Assembly (NCBI RefSeq): GCF_001483755.1
Contig: NZ_LQBK01000017.1
Span: forward strand, 22,889-86,888
Source: Kocuria rosea subsp. polaris
GTDB taxonomy: Bacteria; Actinomycetota; Actinomycetes; Actinomycetales; Micrococcaceae
DNA length: 64,000 nt
Direction of reading: 5' to 3'
Below, in pieces: positions 1 through 8,277 of the stretch. Both the position numbers and the translations under genes were made by a program. Numbering within the stretch: the stretch's first letter is position 1; every line of letters starts with the position of its first letter. The notes under the pieces are model-generated. The model had not been told where the DNA came from and did no database searches. It worked only from the letters and a program-made list of their open reading frames with translations.

Positions 1-85
1 GGTTGTCGGTGGCGTCGCCGACCTTTTCCTTCGCGGTGCCGCCCGCCTTCTCCGCGGCGTTGCTGATCTTGTCTCCGAGTCCCAT
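1..85 (-). CDS. CsbD-family stress protein, N-terminal fragment
   Basis: The reverse strand reads ATG at 85 and continues off the window edge. The 28 visible residues start MGLGDKISN and continue with AAEKAGG and KEKVGDATDN. Alternating Lys/Gly/Ala with KEKVGDAT is typical of the small CsbD-like proteins made in general stress responses of Gram-positive bacteria. Their molecular function is not settled. A GGAGGGAG ribosome binding site lies just upstream (about 90-97). Only the first half is visible, so the family call rests on a short segment. Confidence 0.7.
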   Translation of the reverse strand, partial: MGLGDKISNAAEKAGGTAKEKVGDATDN

Positions 86-200
86 GGGCTCTCCCTCCGG
101 TCGGTGAACAGGTGCTCCCAGCGTAGACCTGTCAGCATGCTGAGGGAACAGGGAGGGGGCGCCGCGGTCGGGTGTTCCCCCCAGGGCGAACAGCCCGCGC

Positions 201-704
201 TCAGCGCTCCGGGACGTCGAGCCCGGCCCCGGCCACGCGCTCCCGCAGCCAGTCCGGGATCCTGCGGTCCATCCGCCGGTAGCGGGCCAGGTGCCGCCGC
301 CAGTCCTCCGCGGACACCGGGTGCTGGGCGTGCGCCGGGAGGACGGGGTCGTCGCCGTAGTTGAGCACGAGCTCCACGCCGGGGCGCTGCCAGCGCCGCT
401 CGGCCACGGTGACGATCAGCGCGGCGGACAGCCACGACCCGTCGACGAGGTCGGCGTAGTCGTCCTGCAGGGCCCGGGCCAGCCGCCGCGGAGTGCTCCG
501 CAGCCCGCCGGGGTCCACGGGCCGGCGGACCGTGCGGTCGCCGCGGACCTCCCGCACCTGCAGGCGCAGGTCCCGGCCCACGCTCAGCACGTCCAGCACG
601 AGCGCGTCCCAGCCCGGTTCGGTGCCGTGGGCGCGGACGAGCCACCGGGCCAGCCGGTCGATGGTCTTCCGCTGCCGGGGGCTCTGGAGTCTGTCGGTCC
701 GCAC
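201..704 (-). CDS. hypothetical protein, 167 aa
   Basis: This is a soluble, Arg-rich and Trp-containing protein of about 167 residues with no signal peptide or membrane segment. I do not recognise its family. The N-terminus is basic (VRTDRLQSPRQRKTIDRLAR), the middle carries a LVLDVLSVGRDLRLQV strand-like stretch, and the C-terminus has a conserved-looking RYRRMDRRIPDWLRERV segment. GTG codons at 710 and 704 are both possible starts. I prefer 704 because a TAGCGT box at 711-716 ends six bases before it, the leaderless spacing repeated elsewhere in this window. It lies downstream of, and co-oriented with, the alcohol dehydrogenase gene. Confidence 0.75.
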   Translation of the reverse strand: MRTDRLQSPRQRKTIDRLARWLVRAHGTEPGWDALVLDVLSVGRDLRLQVREVRGDRTVRRPVDPGGLRSTPRRLARALQDDYADLVDGSWLSAALIVTVAERRWQRPGVELVLNYGDDPVLPAHAQHPVSAEDWRRHLARYRRMDRRIPDWLRERVAGAGLDVPER

Positions 705-710
705 GGCCAC

Positions 711-716
711 ACGCTA
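711..716 (-). promoter_or_regulatory. -10 element, leaderless start
   Basis: On the reverse strand TAGCGT is followed after six bases by GTG at 704. This gives a transcript beginning at or near the start codon of the 167-aa gene. No clear -35 element is seen. Confidence 0.45.
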
Positions 717-736
717 GCAAGCGCCGGGCGGGCTGC

Positions 737-1789
737 TCAGTCGGCCGTGATGACCACCTTCACCGCCTGGTGCCGCGCGGCGTTGCCGAACAGCTCGTAG
801 GCCTCCTCCATCCGGGACATCGTGAACCGGTGGGTGGCCATGGCGCGGGCGTTCAGGCGGCCGGAGCGGACCATGTTCAGCAGGCTGCCCACGGTGCGGC
901 AGTCCACCAGGCCCATGTTGATGCGGACGTTGGAGATCCACATCCGGTCCAGGGGCAGCTCCACCGGTCTGCCGTGCACGCCGGCGTTGGCCACGGTGCC
1001 GTAGGGCCGGACCACGTCGAGGCAGGTCTGGAACGTCTGGGGGACGCCCACGGCCTCGATGGCCACGTCCACGCCGAGACCGTCCGGGGACAGCGCCCTG
1101 ATCTTCTCGACGGCGTCCGGGTCCCCGGCGTCGACCTTGTCCGTGGCCCCGAGCTCGAGCGCCTTGTCCATCCGGTTCCCGTCGAGGTCCACGGTGATGA
1201 CCCGTCCGGCGCCGCACAGGTTGGCCGTCATGACCGCGCCCAGGCCCACCGGTCCCGCGCCCACGATCGCGACCGTGTCGCCGGGCTTCGTGTTGCCGTT
1301 GAGGATCCCGATCTCGAAGCCCGTGGGCAGGGCGTCGGTCAGGAACAGCACGTCCTCGTCGTCGAGCCCCTCGGGGACCTTGTGCACCGAGGTCTCGGCG
1401 AACGGCACGCGCACGTACTCGGCCTGCGTCCCGTCGATGAGGTGCCCGAACACCCAGCCGACCCCGCCCAGGGTCTGGCAGTGGGAGGGCTGGTTGTTCC
1501 GGCAGTAGGAGCACTTCCCGCAGTTGGTGACGGCCGGGATGATGATCCGGTCACCGGGCTTCAGCCCGGTCACGGCGTCCCCGACCTCGGTGATGGTGCC
1601 GACCGCCTCGTGGCCGAGGATCCGCCCGTCGACGACGGCGGGGACGTCGCCCTTGAGGATGTGCAGGTCGGTGCCGCAGATGGTGGTCGTGTCGACCTTC
1701 GCGATGACGTCCGTGGGGTCCTGGAGAGCAGGGTCCGGGACGTCCTCCCACGCCTTGCTTCCCGGTCCGTGGTAGACGAGTGCCTTCAT
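737..1789 (-). CDS. zinc-dependent alcohol dehydrogenase (MDR family)
   Basis: A 350-aa medium-chain dehydrogenase/reductase that should oxidise an alcohol (or reduce an aldehyde or ketone) with NAD(P). The catalytic-zinc site is CGTDLHILKG and GHEAVG near residues 38-65. A structural-zinc cysteine cluster (CGKCSYCRNNQPSHC) follows at about 95-110. The Rossmann motif GAGPVGLG is near residue 175. The overall pattern resembles the threonine dehydrogenase/secondary-alcohol dehydrogenase branch, but the substrate cannot be named. The start at 1789 has a strong GAGGAGG ribosome binding site. It is transcribed alone or with the hypothetical gene downstream. Confidence 0.9.
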   Translation of the reverse strand: MKALVYHGPGSKAWEDVPDPALQDPTDVIAKVDTTTICGTDLHILKGDVPAVVDGRILGHEAVGTITEVGDAVTGLKPGDRIIIPAVTNCGKCSYCRNNQPSHCQTLGGVGWVFGHLIDGTQAEYVRVPFAETSVHKVPEGLDDEDVLFLTDALPTGFEIGILNGNTKPGDTVAIVGAGPVGLGAVMTANLCGAGRVITVDLDGNRMDKALELGATDKVDAGDPDAVEKIRALSPDGLGVDVAIEAVGVPQTFQTCLDVVRPYGTVANAGVHGRPVELPLDRMWISNVRINMGLVDCRTVGSLLNMVRSGRLNARAMATHRFTMSRMEEAYELFGNAARHQAVKVVITAD

Positions 1790-1872
1790 GAGGTCCTCCT
1801 CGGTCGCCGGTCCGGCGGACTGCCGGGCCGCCCGTCCTCATCGTAGGCAGGACGGCGCCGCCGGCCGAGGGG

Positions 1873-2838
1873 TTACTGGTAGGAGACGAACCAGGGCTGC
1901 GGCTCGATCGCGGACGTCTCCTCCGGCGTGAACGTGGGCGTGTCCTCGTCGTAGAAGTTCTTCCACGCCATCCGGATCCCCTCCGGCAGGCCCTGCTGGA
2001 GCCTCTCCCACGTCCCCTTCTTCAGCTCCGGGGTGCCGTGGCCGTCGGCGTGCAGGACCAGCGCGAGCTCGGGGCGGGAGGCGTCCACGAGGTGGCGGTT
2101 CGTGATCATGGACTCCGCGAACTGGTGCAGGACCACCACCTTCTGCGGCAGCTCGTGCTCCCGGGTCAGGTCGGCGAGCCACGCCGTGGTCGCGTTGATC
2201 TCCGCCGCGTCCACCGAGCCGATCTGCACCATGTGCACCTGTCCGGGGGCCAGCCGCCACTCCGGGTCCAGGGCCAGGCCCACGTTGGGCAGCTCGAGCA
2301 GCTCCTGGTACTGCTGCGCCTGGCTCAGGAAGTCCTGCCGGCCGGGCTGGAGGTCCAGCACCACGTAGACGTCCTGCTCCGCGGCGGCCTCCACGTAGGG
2401 GCGCAGCTCCTCGACCGAGGTCTCCTCGGAGTAGTCCCCGTCCTCCCCGGGCCCCGCGGAGGCCGTGGTCGCGATGATCTCGAACGCGGGGACCACCGGC
2501 ACCTCGCTGAAGGGCTCGTACTGGGCGGCGAGCTCCTTCGCCCGGGCCGCCGACTCCTCGGGGCCCTGCTCGCCGAGCACGCCCAGGGCCGGCGTCCCGG
2601 GGCGGCCGTAGAGGGCCACCATCCGCCGTTCGGGGAACACCTCGGTGCCCCCGCCGATCAGCTCCGCGGGCTCCTCCGGCGTGGGGGTGGGCGTGGGGGA
2701 CGAGGTGGCCGACGACGGCGACGCGCTCGCCGCCGGTGCCGCCGCCGAGCCGGGGCCGGCGCCCTGGGCGCAGCCGGTCAGGAGGAGGGCGGCGCACAGG
2801 GCCGGGACGAGCGGGCGGAGCGGCGACGAGCGGGTCAT
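1873..2838 (-). CDS. putative lipoprotein of unknown function, 321 aa
   Basis: The N-terminus has a basic start, a hydrophobic run and the lipobox LLTGC, so the mature protein should be lipid-anchored outside the membrane. A Ser/Ala/Thr/Pro-rich linker (about residues 25-60) precedes a globular domain of roughly 260 residues. That domain carries short beta-like stretches (VVPAFEIIATTAS, VYVVLDLQPG, VGLALDPEW, KVVVLHQF, LALVLHADG) alternating with helices. This suggests a TIM-barrel-like fold, possibly of glycoside-hydrolase type, but I do not recognise a characterised family. The start has an AGGA ribosome binding site. It lies downstream of the PadR gene, separated by a repeat-containing spacer. 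Confidence 0.8.
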   Translation of the reverse strand: MTRSSPLRPLVPALCAALLLTGCAQGAGPGSAAAPAASASPSSATSSPTPTPTPEEPAELIGGGTEVFPERRMVALYGRPGTPALGVLGEQGPEESAARAKELAAQYEPFSEVPVVPAFEIIATTASAGPGEDGDYSEETSVEELRPYVEAAAEQDVYVVLDLQPGRQDFLSQAQQYQELLELPNVGLALDPEWRLAPGQVHMVQIGSVDAAEINATTAWLADLTREHELPQKVVVLHQFAESMITNRHLVDASRPELALVLHADGHGTPELKKGTWERLQQGLPEGIRMAWKNFYDEDTPTFTPEETSAIEPQPWFVSYQ

Positions 2839-2929
2839 GGTCTGTCCTGGGGGCCGGAAGCAGGGGGTCCGCCCAGCCTACGCACCGCCCGGCGCGCCCG
2901 GCGGGAACGGGGCCGGACGCGGACCGCGC

Positions 2930-2977
2930 CGCGTTCCAGGGCGCGTCCCAGGCCGCGTCCCAGTGCGCGTCACGGGG
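2930..2977. repeat. 12-bp tandem repeat, four units
   Basis: Four contiguous 12-bp units built on CGCGTCCCAGNN (2930-2941, 2942-2953, 2954-2965, 2966-2977). The middle two differ only in the last two bases and the last unit is degenerate. The array lies in the non-coding gap between the lipoprotein and PadR genes. Confidence 0.75.
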
Positions 2978-3027
2978 CGACCCGGACCCCGGCCCGCCGG
3001 GGCCGGGCCCCGGAGGCCCGCCGGGGC

Positions 3028-3642
3028 TCACGGGGTGCCGGGTTCCTCCGGTGCGCCGAGCTCGCCCAGTTCCGCCAGCAGCTCCAGACCGCGCTCCGCC
3101 CAGGCGATCTCCTGGTCGGCACGGGCCACCTGGCCCTCGTAGGCGAAGATCTTGAACCGGGTGATCCGCTCCCACTGGTCCTCGGGGTTCACGGCCAGCC
3201 GGCGTGCCAGGGTGGGGCTCGTGCGGTCCCGGAGCGCCCCGATCTGCTGGAGGGCCTGCGCGCGCTGGTCCCGGTAGTGCTCGATGTGGGCGCGCAGCTG
3301 CGCGGCCGCCGCGCCGGGGGGCGCCCACTCGAAGTACGCGGCCCGGAGGTGGGCGGGGTCCCGCTCCCGGACGTAGCCGAGCGGCTGCTCCTGCCACTGC
3401 CGCAGGGCGCGCTCGCCCTCGGGCGTGATGGAGTACTCCGTCTTGGTGGCCCCGCGCGAGCCCCACGGGACGGGCCGGCTCGCGAGCAGCCCCTCCGCGT
3501 GCATCTTGCGCAGCTCCGGGTAGATCTGCGAGTCGGGGGCGTGCCACACGTGGCCCACGGAGGAGCTGAACTGCTTGACCACGTCGTAGCCCGTCAGCGG
3601 CCCCGAGGAGAGCAGTGCCAGCAGGGCCGAGCGGAGGCTCAC
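3028..3642 (-). CDS. PadR-family transcriptional regulator
   Basis: A 204-aa protein with the PadR winged-helix domain at residues 1-85: LLSSGPLTGYDVVKQF, then YPELRKMHAEGLL and the wing TKTEYSITPEG. An all-helical Vir-type C-terminal domain follows and is expected to mediate dimerisation. PadR proteins classically repress phenolic-acid catabolic genes and release DNA on binding an aromatic ligand. Here the gene is divergent from vanAB, so it is the likely repressor of that operon. I chose the GTG at 3642, with AAAGGA eight bases upstream. A longer in-frame ATG at 3759 would run through the promoter region. Confidence 0.9.
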   Translation of the reverse strand: MSLRSALLALLSSGPLTGYDVVKQFSSSVGHVWHAPDSQIYPELRKMHAEGLLASRPVPWGSRGATKTEYSITPEGERALRQWQEQPLGYVRERDPAHLRAAYFEWAPPGAAAAQLRAHIEHYRDQRAQALQQIGALRDRTSPTLARRLAVNPEDQWERITRFKIFAYEGQVARADQEIAWAERGLELLAELGELGAPEEPGTP

Positions 3643-3712
3643 GGGCGGATCCTTTCCGTCGAAGCAGGGCGTCGTCCTGCAGAGCCTAGCGGGGACGGGC
3701 CCGCCGTGACCC

Positions 3713-3741
3713 TTGTCACTCACTATCAACATAGGTATTGT
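3713..3741 (+). promoter_or_regulatory. promoter of the vanAB operon
   Basis: TTGTCA (3713-3718) and TATTGT (3736-3741) are separated by 17 bases and lie about 80 bases before vanA. The proposed operator arms overlap both hexamers. Confidence 0.55.
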
Positions 3742-3781
3742 GTGTTCTGCGCCACCCACTATCTATGGAGGTAGTGAGTGA
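3716..3781. promoter_or_regulatory. putative PadR operator (nested inverted repeats)
   Basis: TCACTCACTA (3716-3725) is the exact inverse of TAGTGAGTGA (3772-3781). Between them lie CTAT-CAAC-ATAG (3723-3734) and CACTA paired with TAGTG across ten bases (about 3757-3776). This is the most AT-rich stretch of the area, between divergent padR and vanA, as expected for a PadR-type operator. Binding itself is inferred. Confidence 0.6.
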
Positions 3782-3820
3782 GCCGTGCTCTCCCCGGACC
3801 GCCCAGCAGAGGACCGCGCC

Positions 3821-4936
3821 ATGACCGTCGCCGCCACGAAGACCACCTCCACCGCCAAGCTCCTGTCCCACCCGCTCGACGCCTGGTACGTGGCCGGGTG
3901 GGACCACGAGCTCACCGGCAGGGGCATCCTCTCCCGCACCGTCGCGGGCCGTCCGCTGGCCCTGTACCGCACCGAGGACGGGCGCCCCGTGGCCCTGGCG
4001 GATGCCTGCTGGCACCGGCTGGCGCCGCTGTCCCAGGGGAAGCTGGTGGGTCGCGACGAGATCCAGTGCCCGTACCACGGGCTGCGCTACAACGCCGCGG
4101 GCCGGTGCACCTCGATGCCCGCCCAGGAGACGCTGAACCCCTCCGCCACGGTGCCCTCCTATCCCGTGGTGGAGCGCCACCGCTACGTGTGGGTCTGGCT
4201 GGGCGAGCCCACCCGGGCGGACCCGGCCCTGCTGCCCGACATGCACCAGCTGGACAGCCCCGAGTGGGCCGGGGACGGGGAGACCATCCACGCCCCCTGC
4301 AACTACCAGCTCGTCCTGGACAACCTCATGGACCTCACCCACGAGGAGTTCGTGCACTCCTCCAGCATCGGCCAGGAGGAGCTCTCCGAGTCCGAGTTCG
4401 AGACCACCCACGACGAGAACTCCGTGACCGTGACCCGCTGGATGCGCAACATCGACGCCCCGCCCTTCTGGCTCAAGAACATGCGGGACAGGTTCCCGGG
4501 CTTCGAGGGCAAGGTGGACCGCTGGCAGATCATCCACTACACCTTCCCCTCCACCATCTGCATCGACGTCGGGGTGGCCGAGGCCGGCACCGGGGCCCCG
4601 GAGGGGGACCGCTCCCGCGGGGTCAACGGCTACGTGATGAACACGATCACCCCGGAGACGGACCGGTCCTGCCACTACTTCTGGGCGTTCATGCGCAACT
4701 ACCGGTTGGAGAGCCAGCTCATCACCACCGAGCTGCGCAACGGGGTGCACGGGGTGTTCGGCGAGGACGAGGCCATGCTCCAGGCCCAGCAGGCGGCCAT
4801 CGACGCCAACCCCGAGCACGAGTTCTACAACCTCAACATCGACATGGGCGGGATGTGGGTGCGCCGGCTCCTCGAGCGCGCGCTCGAGACTGAGGGCCGC
4901 CCCGCCGCCGCCCCGGCCGCTCCCGCCGGGGCCTGA
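3821..4936 (+). CDS. vanA: vanillate O-demethylase oxygenase subunit
   Basis: A 371-aa Rieske non-heme iron oxygenase. The [2Fe-2S] ligands are Cys63, His65, Cys83 and His86 (CWH ... CPYH). The mononuclear iron site lies in DNLMDLTHEEFVH, with His174 and His179 as likely ligands and Asp171 as the bridge to the neighbouring Rieske centre. VanA hydroxylates the aromatic methoxyl group of vanillate, releasing formaldehyde and protocatechuate. It takes electrons from VanB, encoded ten bases downstream. An ATG twelve codons inside the longest open frame is chosen because AGAGGA precedes it. Substrates such as syringate or veratrate cannot be excluded. Confidence 0.9.
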   Translation: MTVAATKTTSTAKLLSHPLDAWYVAGWDHELTGRGILSRTVAGRPLALYRTEDGRPVALADACWHRLAPLSQGKLVGRDEIQCPYHGLRYNAAGRCTSMPAQETLNPSATVPSYPVVERHRYVWVWLGEPTRADPALLPDMHQLDSPEWAGDGETIHAPCNYQLVLDNLMDLTHEEFVHSSSIGQEELSESEFETTHDENSVTVTRWMRNIDAPPFWLKNMRDRFPGFEGKVDRWQIIHYTFPSTICIDVGVAEAGTGAPEGDRSRGVNGYVMNTITPETDRSCHYFWAFMRNYRLESQLITTELRNGVHGVFGEDEAMLQAQQAAIDANPEHEFYNLNIDMGGMWVRRLLERALETEGRPAAAPAAPAGA

Positions 4937-4946
4937 GGAGGCGACC

Positions 4947-5951
4947 GTGGCAGATTCCCAGCACGAGGTCTGGCAGAACGCGGTCGTGGTCGCCGTCGAG
5001 GACGTCGCCGCCGGCATCCGGCGCGTCGTCCTGGCCCCCGAGCAGCCCCGGCCGGTGCGGCCCGGCGAGCACGTGGACGTCCGCGTCCTCGTCCACGGCG
5101 AGCAGCAGGTGCGCTCCTACTCCGTGGTCGACGCCGACGAGGACGGCGCGCAGCTGGCCCTCAGCGTGTTCCGCACCCCCGCCTCCCGCGGCGGCTCGAT
5201 CTTCATGCACGAGCTCCGGCCCGGGCAGGTCCTGGAGATCACCCAGCCGCTGCAGAACTTCCCGCTGCGCGTCGGGGCCCCCTCCTACGTCCTGCTGGCC
5301 GGGGGCATCGGCATCACGGCCGTCGCCGGGATGGCCGCGCTGCTGCGCCGGCTCGGGGCGGACTACCGCCTCGTCTACGTCGCCCGCTCCCGGGCCGCGA
5401 TGGCCTACCTCGACGAGCTGACCGCCCTGCACGGGGACCGGCTCGAGGCCCACGTCGACGACGAGGGCGGCTCGCTCGACGTCCCGGCCCTCGTGGCCGG
5501 CGTGCCCGAGAGCGCCGAGCTCTACATGTGCGGCCCGATCCGGCTCATGGACGCGGTGCGCCGGTCCTGGGCCGAGCGCGGGCTCGACCGGACCGGCCTG
5601 CGCTACGAGACCTTCGGCAACAGCGGCTGGTTCGAGGCCGAGCCGTTCGTGGTGCGCGTCCCGCGGCTGGGCGCCGAGACCGTCGTCGGCTCCGACGAGT
5701 CCCTGCTCGAGGCCCTCGAGCGGGAGGGCCTCGACATGATGTCCGACTGCCGCAAGGGCGAGTGCGGGCTGTGCCAGGTCAAGGTCCTCGGCCTGGCCGG
5801 GCGGATCGACCACCGCGACGTGTTCTACTCCGACCGCCAGAAGGAGACCGGCGCGTCCCTGTGCTGCTGCGTCTCGCGGGTGGTCTCCGCCGCGCCGCAG
5901 ACCGGTCCCGGCGAGCGCCCGGCCGCCGTCCTCACCATCGACGTCCCCTGA
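4947..5951 (+). CDS. vanB: vanillate O-demethylase reductase subunit
   Basis: A 334-aa reductase of the phthalate-dioxygenase-reductase type. An N-terminal flavin-binding barrel (RSYSVV) and an NAD(P)-binding domain (LLAGGIGITAVAGM, MCGPIRLMDAV) precede a C-terminal plant-type ferredoxin. The ferredoxin cysteines are in CRKGECGLC plus the downstream CCC, spaced C-x4-C-x2-C-x29-C. It passes electrons from NAD(P)H via flavin and [2Fe-2S] to VanA. The GTG start at 4947 has GGAGG directly after the vanA stop, so the two are co-translated from one operon. Confidence 0.9.
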   Translation: MADSQHEVWQNAVVVAVEDVAAGIRRVVLAPEQPRPVRPGEHVDVRVLVHGEQQVRSYSVVDADEDGAQLALSVFRTPASRGGSIFMHELRPGQVLEITQPLQNFPLRVGAPSYVLLAGGIGITAVAGMAALLRRLGADYRLVYVARSRAAMAYLDELTALHGDRLEAHVDDEGGSLDVPALVAGVPESAELYMCGPIRLMDAVRRSWAERGLDRTGLRYETFGNSGWFEAEPFVVRVPRLGAETVVGSDESLLEALEREGLDMMSDCRKGECGLCQVKVLGLAGRIDHRDVFYSDRQKETGASLCCCVSRVVSAAPQTGPGERPAAVLTIDVP

Positions 5952-5961
5952 GAGGCTCCCC

Positions 5962-7323
5962 ATGGACATCCGACACCAGATCGACGCATCCAGGATGTCG
6001 TCGTACCAGTGGCTCATCATCGCGGTGACCACGTTCCTCAACGCCCTCGACGGCTACGACGTCCTCGCCATGGCCTTCACGGCCACGTCCGTGACCGAGG
6101 AGTTCGGGCTCTCCGGCTCCCAGCTGGGCTGGCTGCTCAGCGCCGGGCTCATCGGCATGGCCGCCGGCTCCCTCGTGCTCGGGCCCTTCGCGGACCGGTA
6201 CGGCCGGCGGAAGATCCTCGTCGTGGCCCTCGCCGTCAACGCCCTGGGCCTGTTCCTGTCCACCACGGCCGGGACCGTGCTCGAGCTCGGGCTGTGGCGG
6301 GTCGTCACGGGCCTGGGCGTGGGCGGCATCCTCGCCTCCGCGACGGTCATCACCAGCGAGTACGCCAGCGCCCGCCGCCGCGGCATGGCGGTCAGCATCT
6401 TCACCGCGGGCTACGGCGTGGGCGCCACCCTCGGCGGCATGGGCGCGACCCAGCTGATCCCCGCCTTCGGCTGGCGCTCCGTGTTCCTCACCGGCGGCCT
6501 GCTCACCCTCGTGGCGATCGCGCTGGTGCTGGCCGTGCTGCCCGAGTCCGTCGACTACCTCCGCACCCGGCGGCCGGCGGGCGCCCTGCAGAAGCTGGAC
6601 CGCATCGCCCGGCGCATCCGCCTCGACGGCGAGGTCGAGCTGGGCCCGGCCCCGGCCGGTGCCGACGGGCGGCACAGCAGCGTCGGCATGCTGCTCAGCG
6701 GCCGCTACCGCACCGCGACCCTCCTGCTGTGGGCCGCCTTCTTCGTCATCATGTTCGGCTTCTACTTCGCCAACTCCTGGACGCCCCGGCTCCTCGTGGA
6801 GACCGGGATGACCGAGCAGCAGGGCATCGTCGGCGGGCTCATGCTCACGATGGGCGGCACCTTCGGGTCCCTGCTCTACGGGGCGCTGACCACCCGGTGG
6901 GACGAGCGGCTGACGCTGATGGCCTTCACCGTGCTCTCCGCGGTGACCCTCGTCCTGTTCATCACCACCACGTCGGTGCCGCTGCTGGCGTTCTCCTCCG
7001 GCGTGGTGGTCGGCATGCTCATCAACGGCTGCATCGCCGGGCTCTACACCGTGGCCCCCATGACCTACGAGCCCGGGATCCGGACCACCGGGGTGGGCTG
7101 GGGCATCGGGGTCGGGCGGGCCGGCGCGATCCTGGCCCCCATCGCGGTCGGCGCGCTGCTGGACACCGGCTGGACCCCCGTGCAGCTCTACGTGGGGGTG
7201 GCGGTGGTCGTGGCCCTCGCGGCCCTGGCCCTCGTGCGGCTGCGTCCCTGGGCGGAGCCGGATCAGGAGCCGGCCGGCGGCCGGCCGGGGCGGCGGAGCA
7301 CGCCGTCCTCCTCGGCCGGCTGA
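5962..7323 (+). CDS. MFS aromatic acid:H+ symporter (AAHS family)
   Basis: A 453-aa inner-membrane transporter with twelve predicted membrane segments. The N-terminal LDGYDVLAMAFTA signature and GPFADRYGRRKI loop are typical of the aromatic acid/H+ symporter branch that includes PcaK and VanK. It starts ten bases after vanB and closes the operon, so import of vanillate or a related methoxybenzoate is the simplest role. The ATG is preceded by a GAGAGG-like site. Exact substrate is inferred from context only. Confidence 0.88.
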   Translation: MDIRHQIDASRMSSYQWLIIAVTTFLNALDGYDVLAMAFTATSVTEEFGLSGSQLGWLLSAGLIGMAAGSLVLGPFADRYGRRKILVVALAVNALGLFLSTTAGTVLELGLWRVVTGLGVGGILASATVITSEYASARRRGMAVSIFTAGYGVGATLGGMGATQLIPAFGWRSVFLTGGLLTLVAIALVLAVLPESVDYLRTRRPAGALQKLDRIARRIRLDGEVELGPAPAGADGRHSSVGMLLSGRYRTATLLLWAAFFVIMFGFYFANSWTPRLLVETGMTEQQGIVGGLMLTMGGTFGSLLYGALTTRWDERLTLMAFTVLSAVTLVLFITTTSVPLLAFSSGVVVGMLINGCIAGLYTVAPMTYEPGIRTTGVGWGIGVGRAGAILAPIAVGALLDTGWTPVQLYVGVAVVVALAALALVRLRPWAEPDQEPAGGRPGRRSTPSSSAG

Positions 7324-7337
7324 GGCCGGGCGCCGGC

Positions 7338-8270
7338 TCACCACCCCGCGAGATCCTCGCAGCCCTCCTCGTGGGGCAGCAGCGGCCGGAGCAGCACCGA
7401 CCAGCGCTCGCCGTCCTCGGACAGCCAGGGCGTCTGCGTGTCGGCCGATCCGGCGGCGTCCAGGACGGCGCGGGCCTGCTCGCCCGTGGCGGCCACGCAG
7501 CTCAGCCCCAGCCGCGGCTCGAGCGGCTCCCCGGGCAACGGGGGCCCCGGCCACGGCACCGGGCGGGGATCCTGGCCGTCCTGCGGATCCCGCCACTCGG
7601 TGACCACGCCGGCGACCGCCTCCGGGACCCAGACCTCCTGCGCGCCGACGGCGTCCTCCGGCAGCACCGAGGCCGGGTCGCCCAGCTCCTCGACGAGGGC
7701 CTGCAGCCCGGCCCGCGCGGCCCGCTGCTCCGGGGTCAGGGCGTCGTCCGTGCTCCCGGGGCGGTCCCCGGCCGGCGGGCCGGGCGGCGTCTCGGCGCCC
7801 AGGGCGTACACCTCCCGCACGTAGGTCCGCTCCGCCGTCCGCACCGTGAAGCGGGTCGAGGGGAGGTCGGCCACCGGTGGCCGGCCGAGGTCCGCGGACC
7901 CGTCGACCCCCGCCCGGAGCGCGTGCTCGACCAGCACCGCCACCGCGTCCTCGTCGACGTGCTGGACCTGCAGGGCGGGAAGGGCCGGCGGCGGGAAGAC
8001 CTGGATCTGCGGGCCCGGCGTGATGACCCGGCCGTCGGCGTGGACGCTGACCAGCGGCAGCCGGGCGGCCAGCAGCTCCGGGGTGGTGAAGCCCCCGGTG
8101 TGGGCCACCTCGATCACCTGACGCGCCGCGGGGGCCGCCGGGGCCGATCGCGCGCCCGCGGCCGCCGTCGCCGGGGTCGTGGCGGCGGCCCCGGCGGGAT
8201 CCCACTGCGCGCACGCGGTGGTCAGGAGCAGGGCGGTCAGCAGGAGCGCGGGCCACGGGGCGCGGGGCAT
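7338..8270 (-). CDS. putative lipoprotein of unknown function, 310 aa
   Basis: It begins with a signal sequence ending in a lipobox (LLTTAC), followed by an Ala/Pro/Thr-rich linker. The mature region has repeated beta-type segments (VIEVAHTGGFTTPELLAARLPLVSVHADGRV, FTVRTAERTYVREVYALG). Its C-terminal part (about 220-310) contains LSCVAATGEQARAVLDA and RWSVLLRPLLPHEEGC, with two cysteines that could form a disulphide. I do not recognise a characterised family. It starts seven bases after the DUF427 gene and probably shares its transcript. Confidence 0.8.
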   Translation of the reverse strand: MPRAPWPALLLTALLLTTACAQWDPAGAAATTPATAAAGARSAPAAPAARQVIEVAHTGGFTTPELLAARLPLVSVHADGRVITPGPQIQVFPPPALPALQVQHVDEDAVAVLVEHALRAGVDGSADLGRPPVADLPSTRFTVRTAERTYVREVYALGAETPPGPPAGDRPGSTDDALTPEQRAARAGLQALVEELGDPASVLPEDAVGAQEVWVPEAVAGVVTEWRDPQDGQDPRPVPWPGPPLPGEPLEPRLGLSCVAATGEQARAVLDAAGSADTQTPWLSEDGERWSVLLRPLLPHEEGCEDLAGW

Positions 8271-8277
8271 CGCGGGC

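Noticed and set aside
2930..2977. Four-unit repeat as a CRISPR array
   Set aside because: Units are 12 bp, directly adjacent and without spacers, and no cas genes are present.
3643..3759. Longer PadR protein from an ATG at 3759
   Set aside because: It would place 39 extra codons over the operator and vanA promoter; the GTG at 3642 has a proper ribosome binding site and matches normal PadR length.
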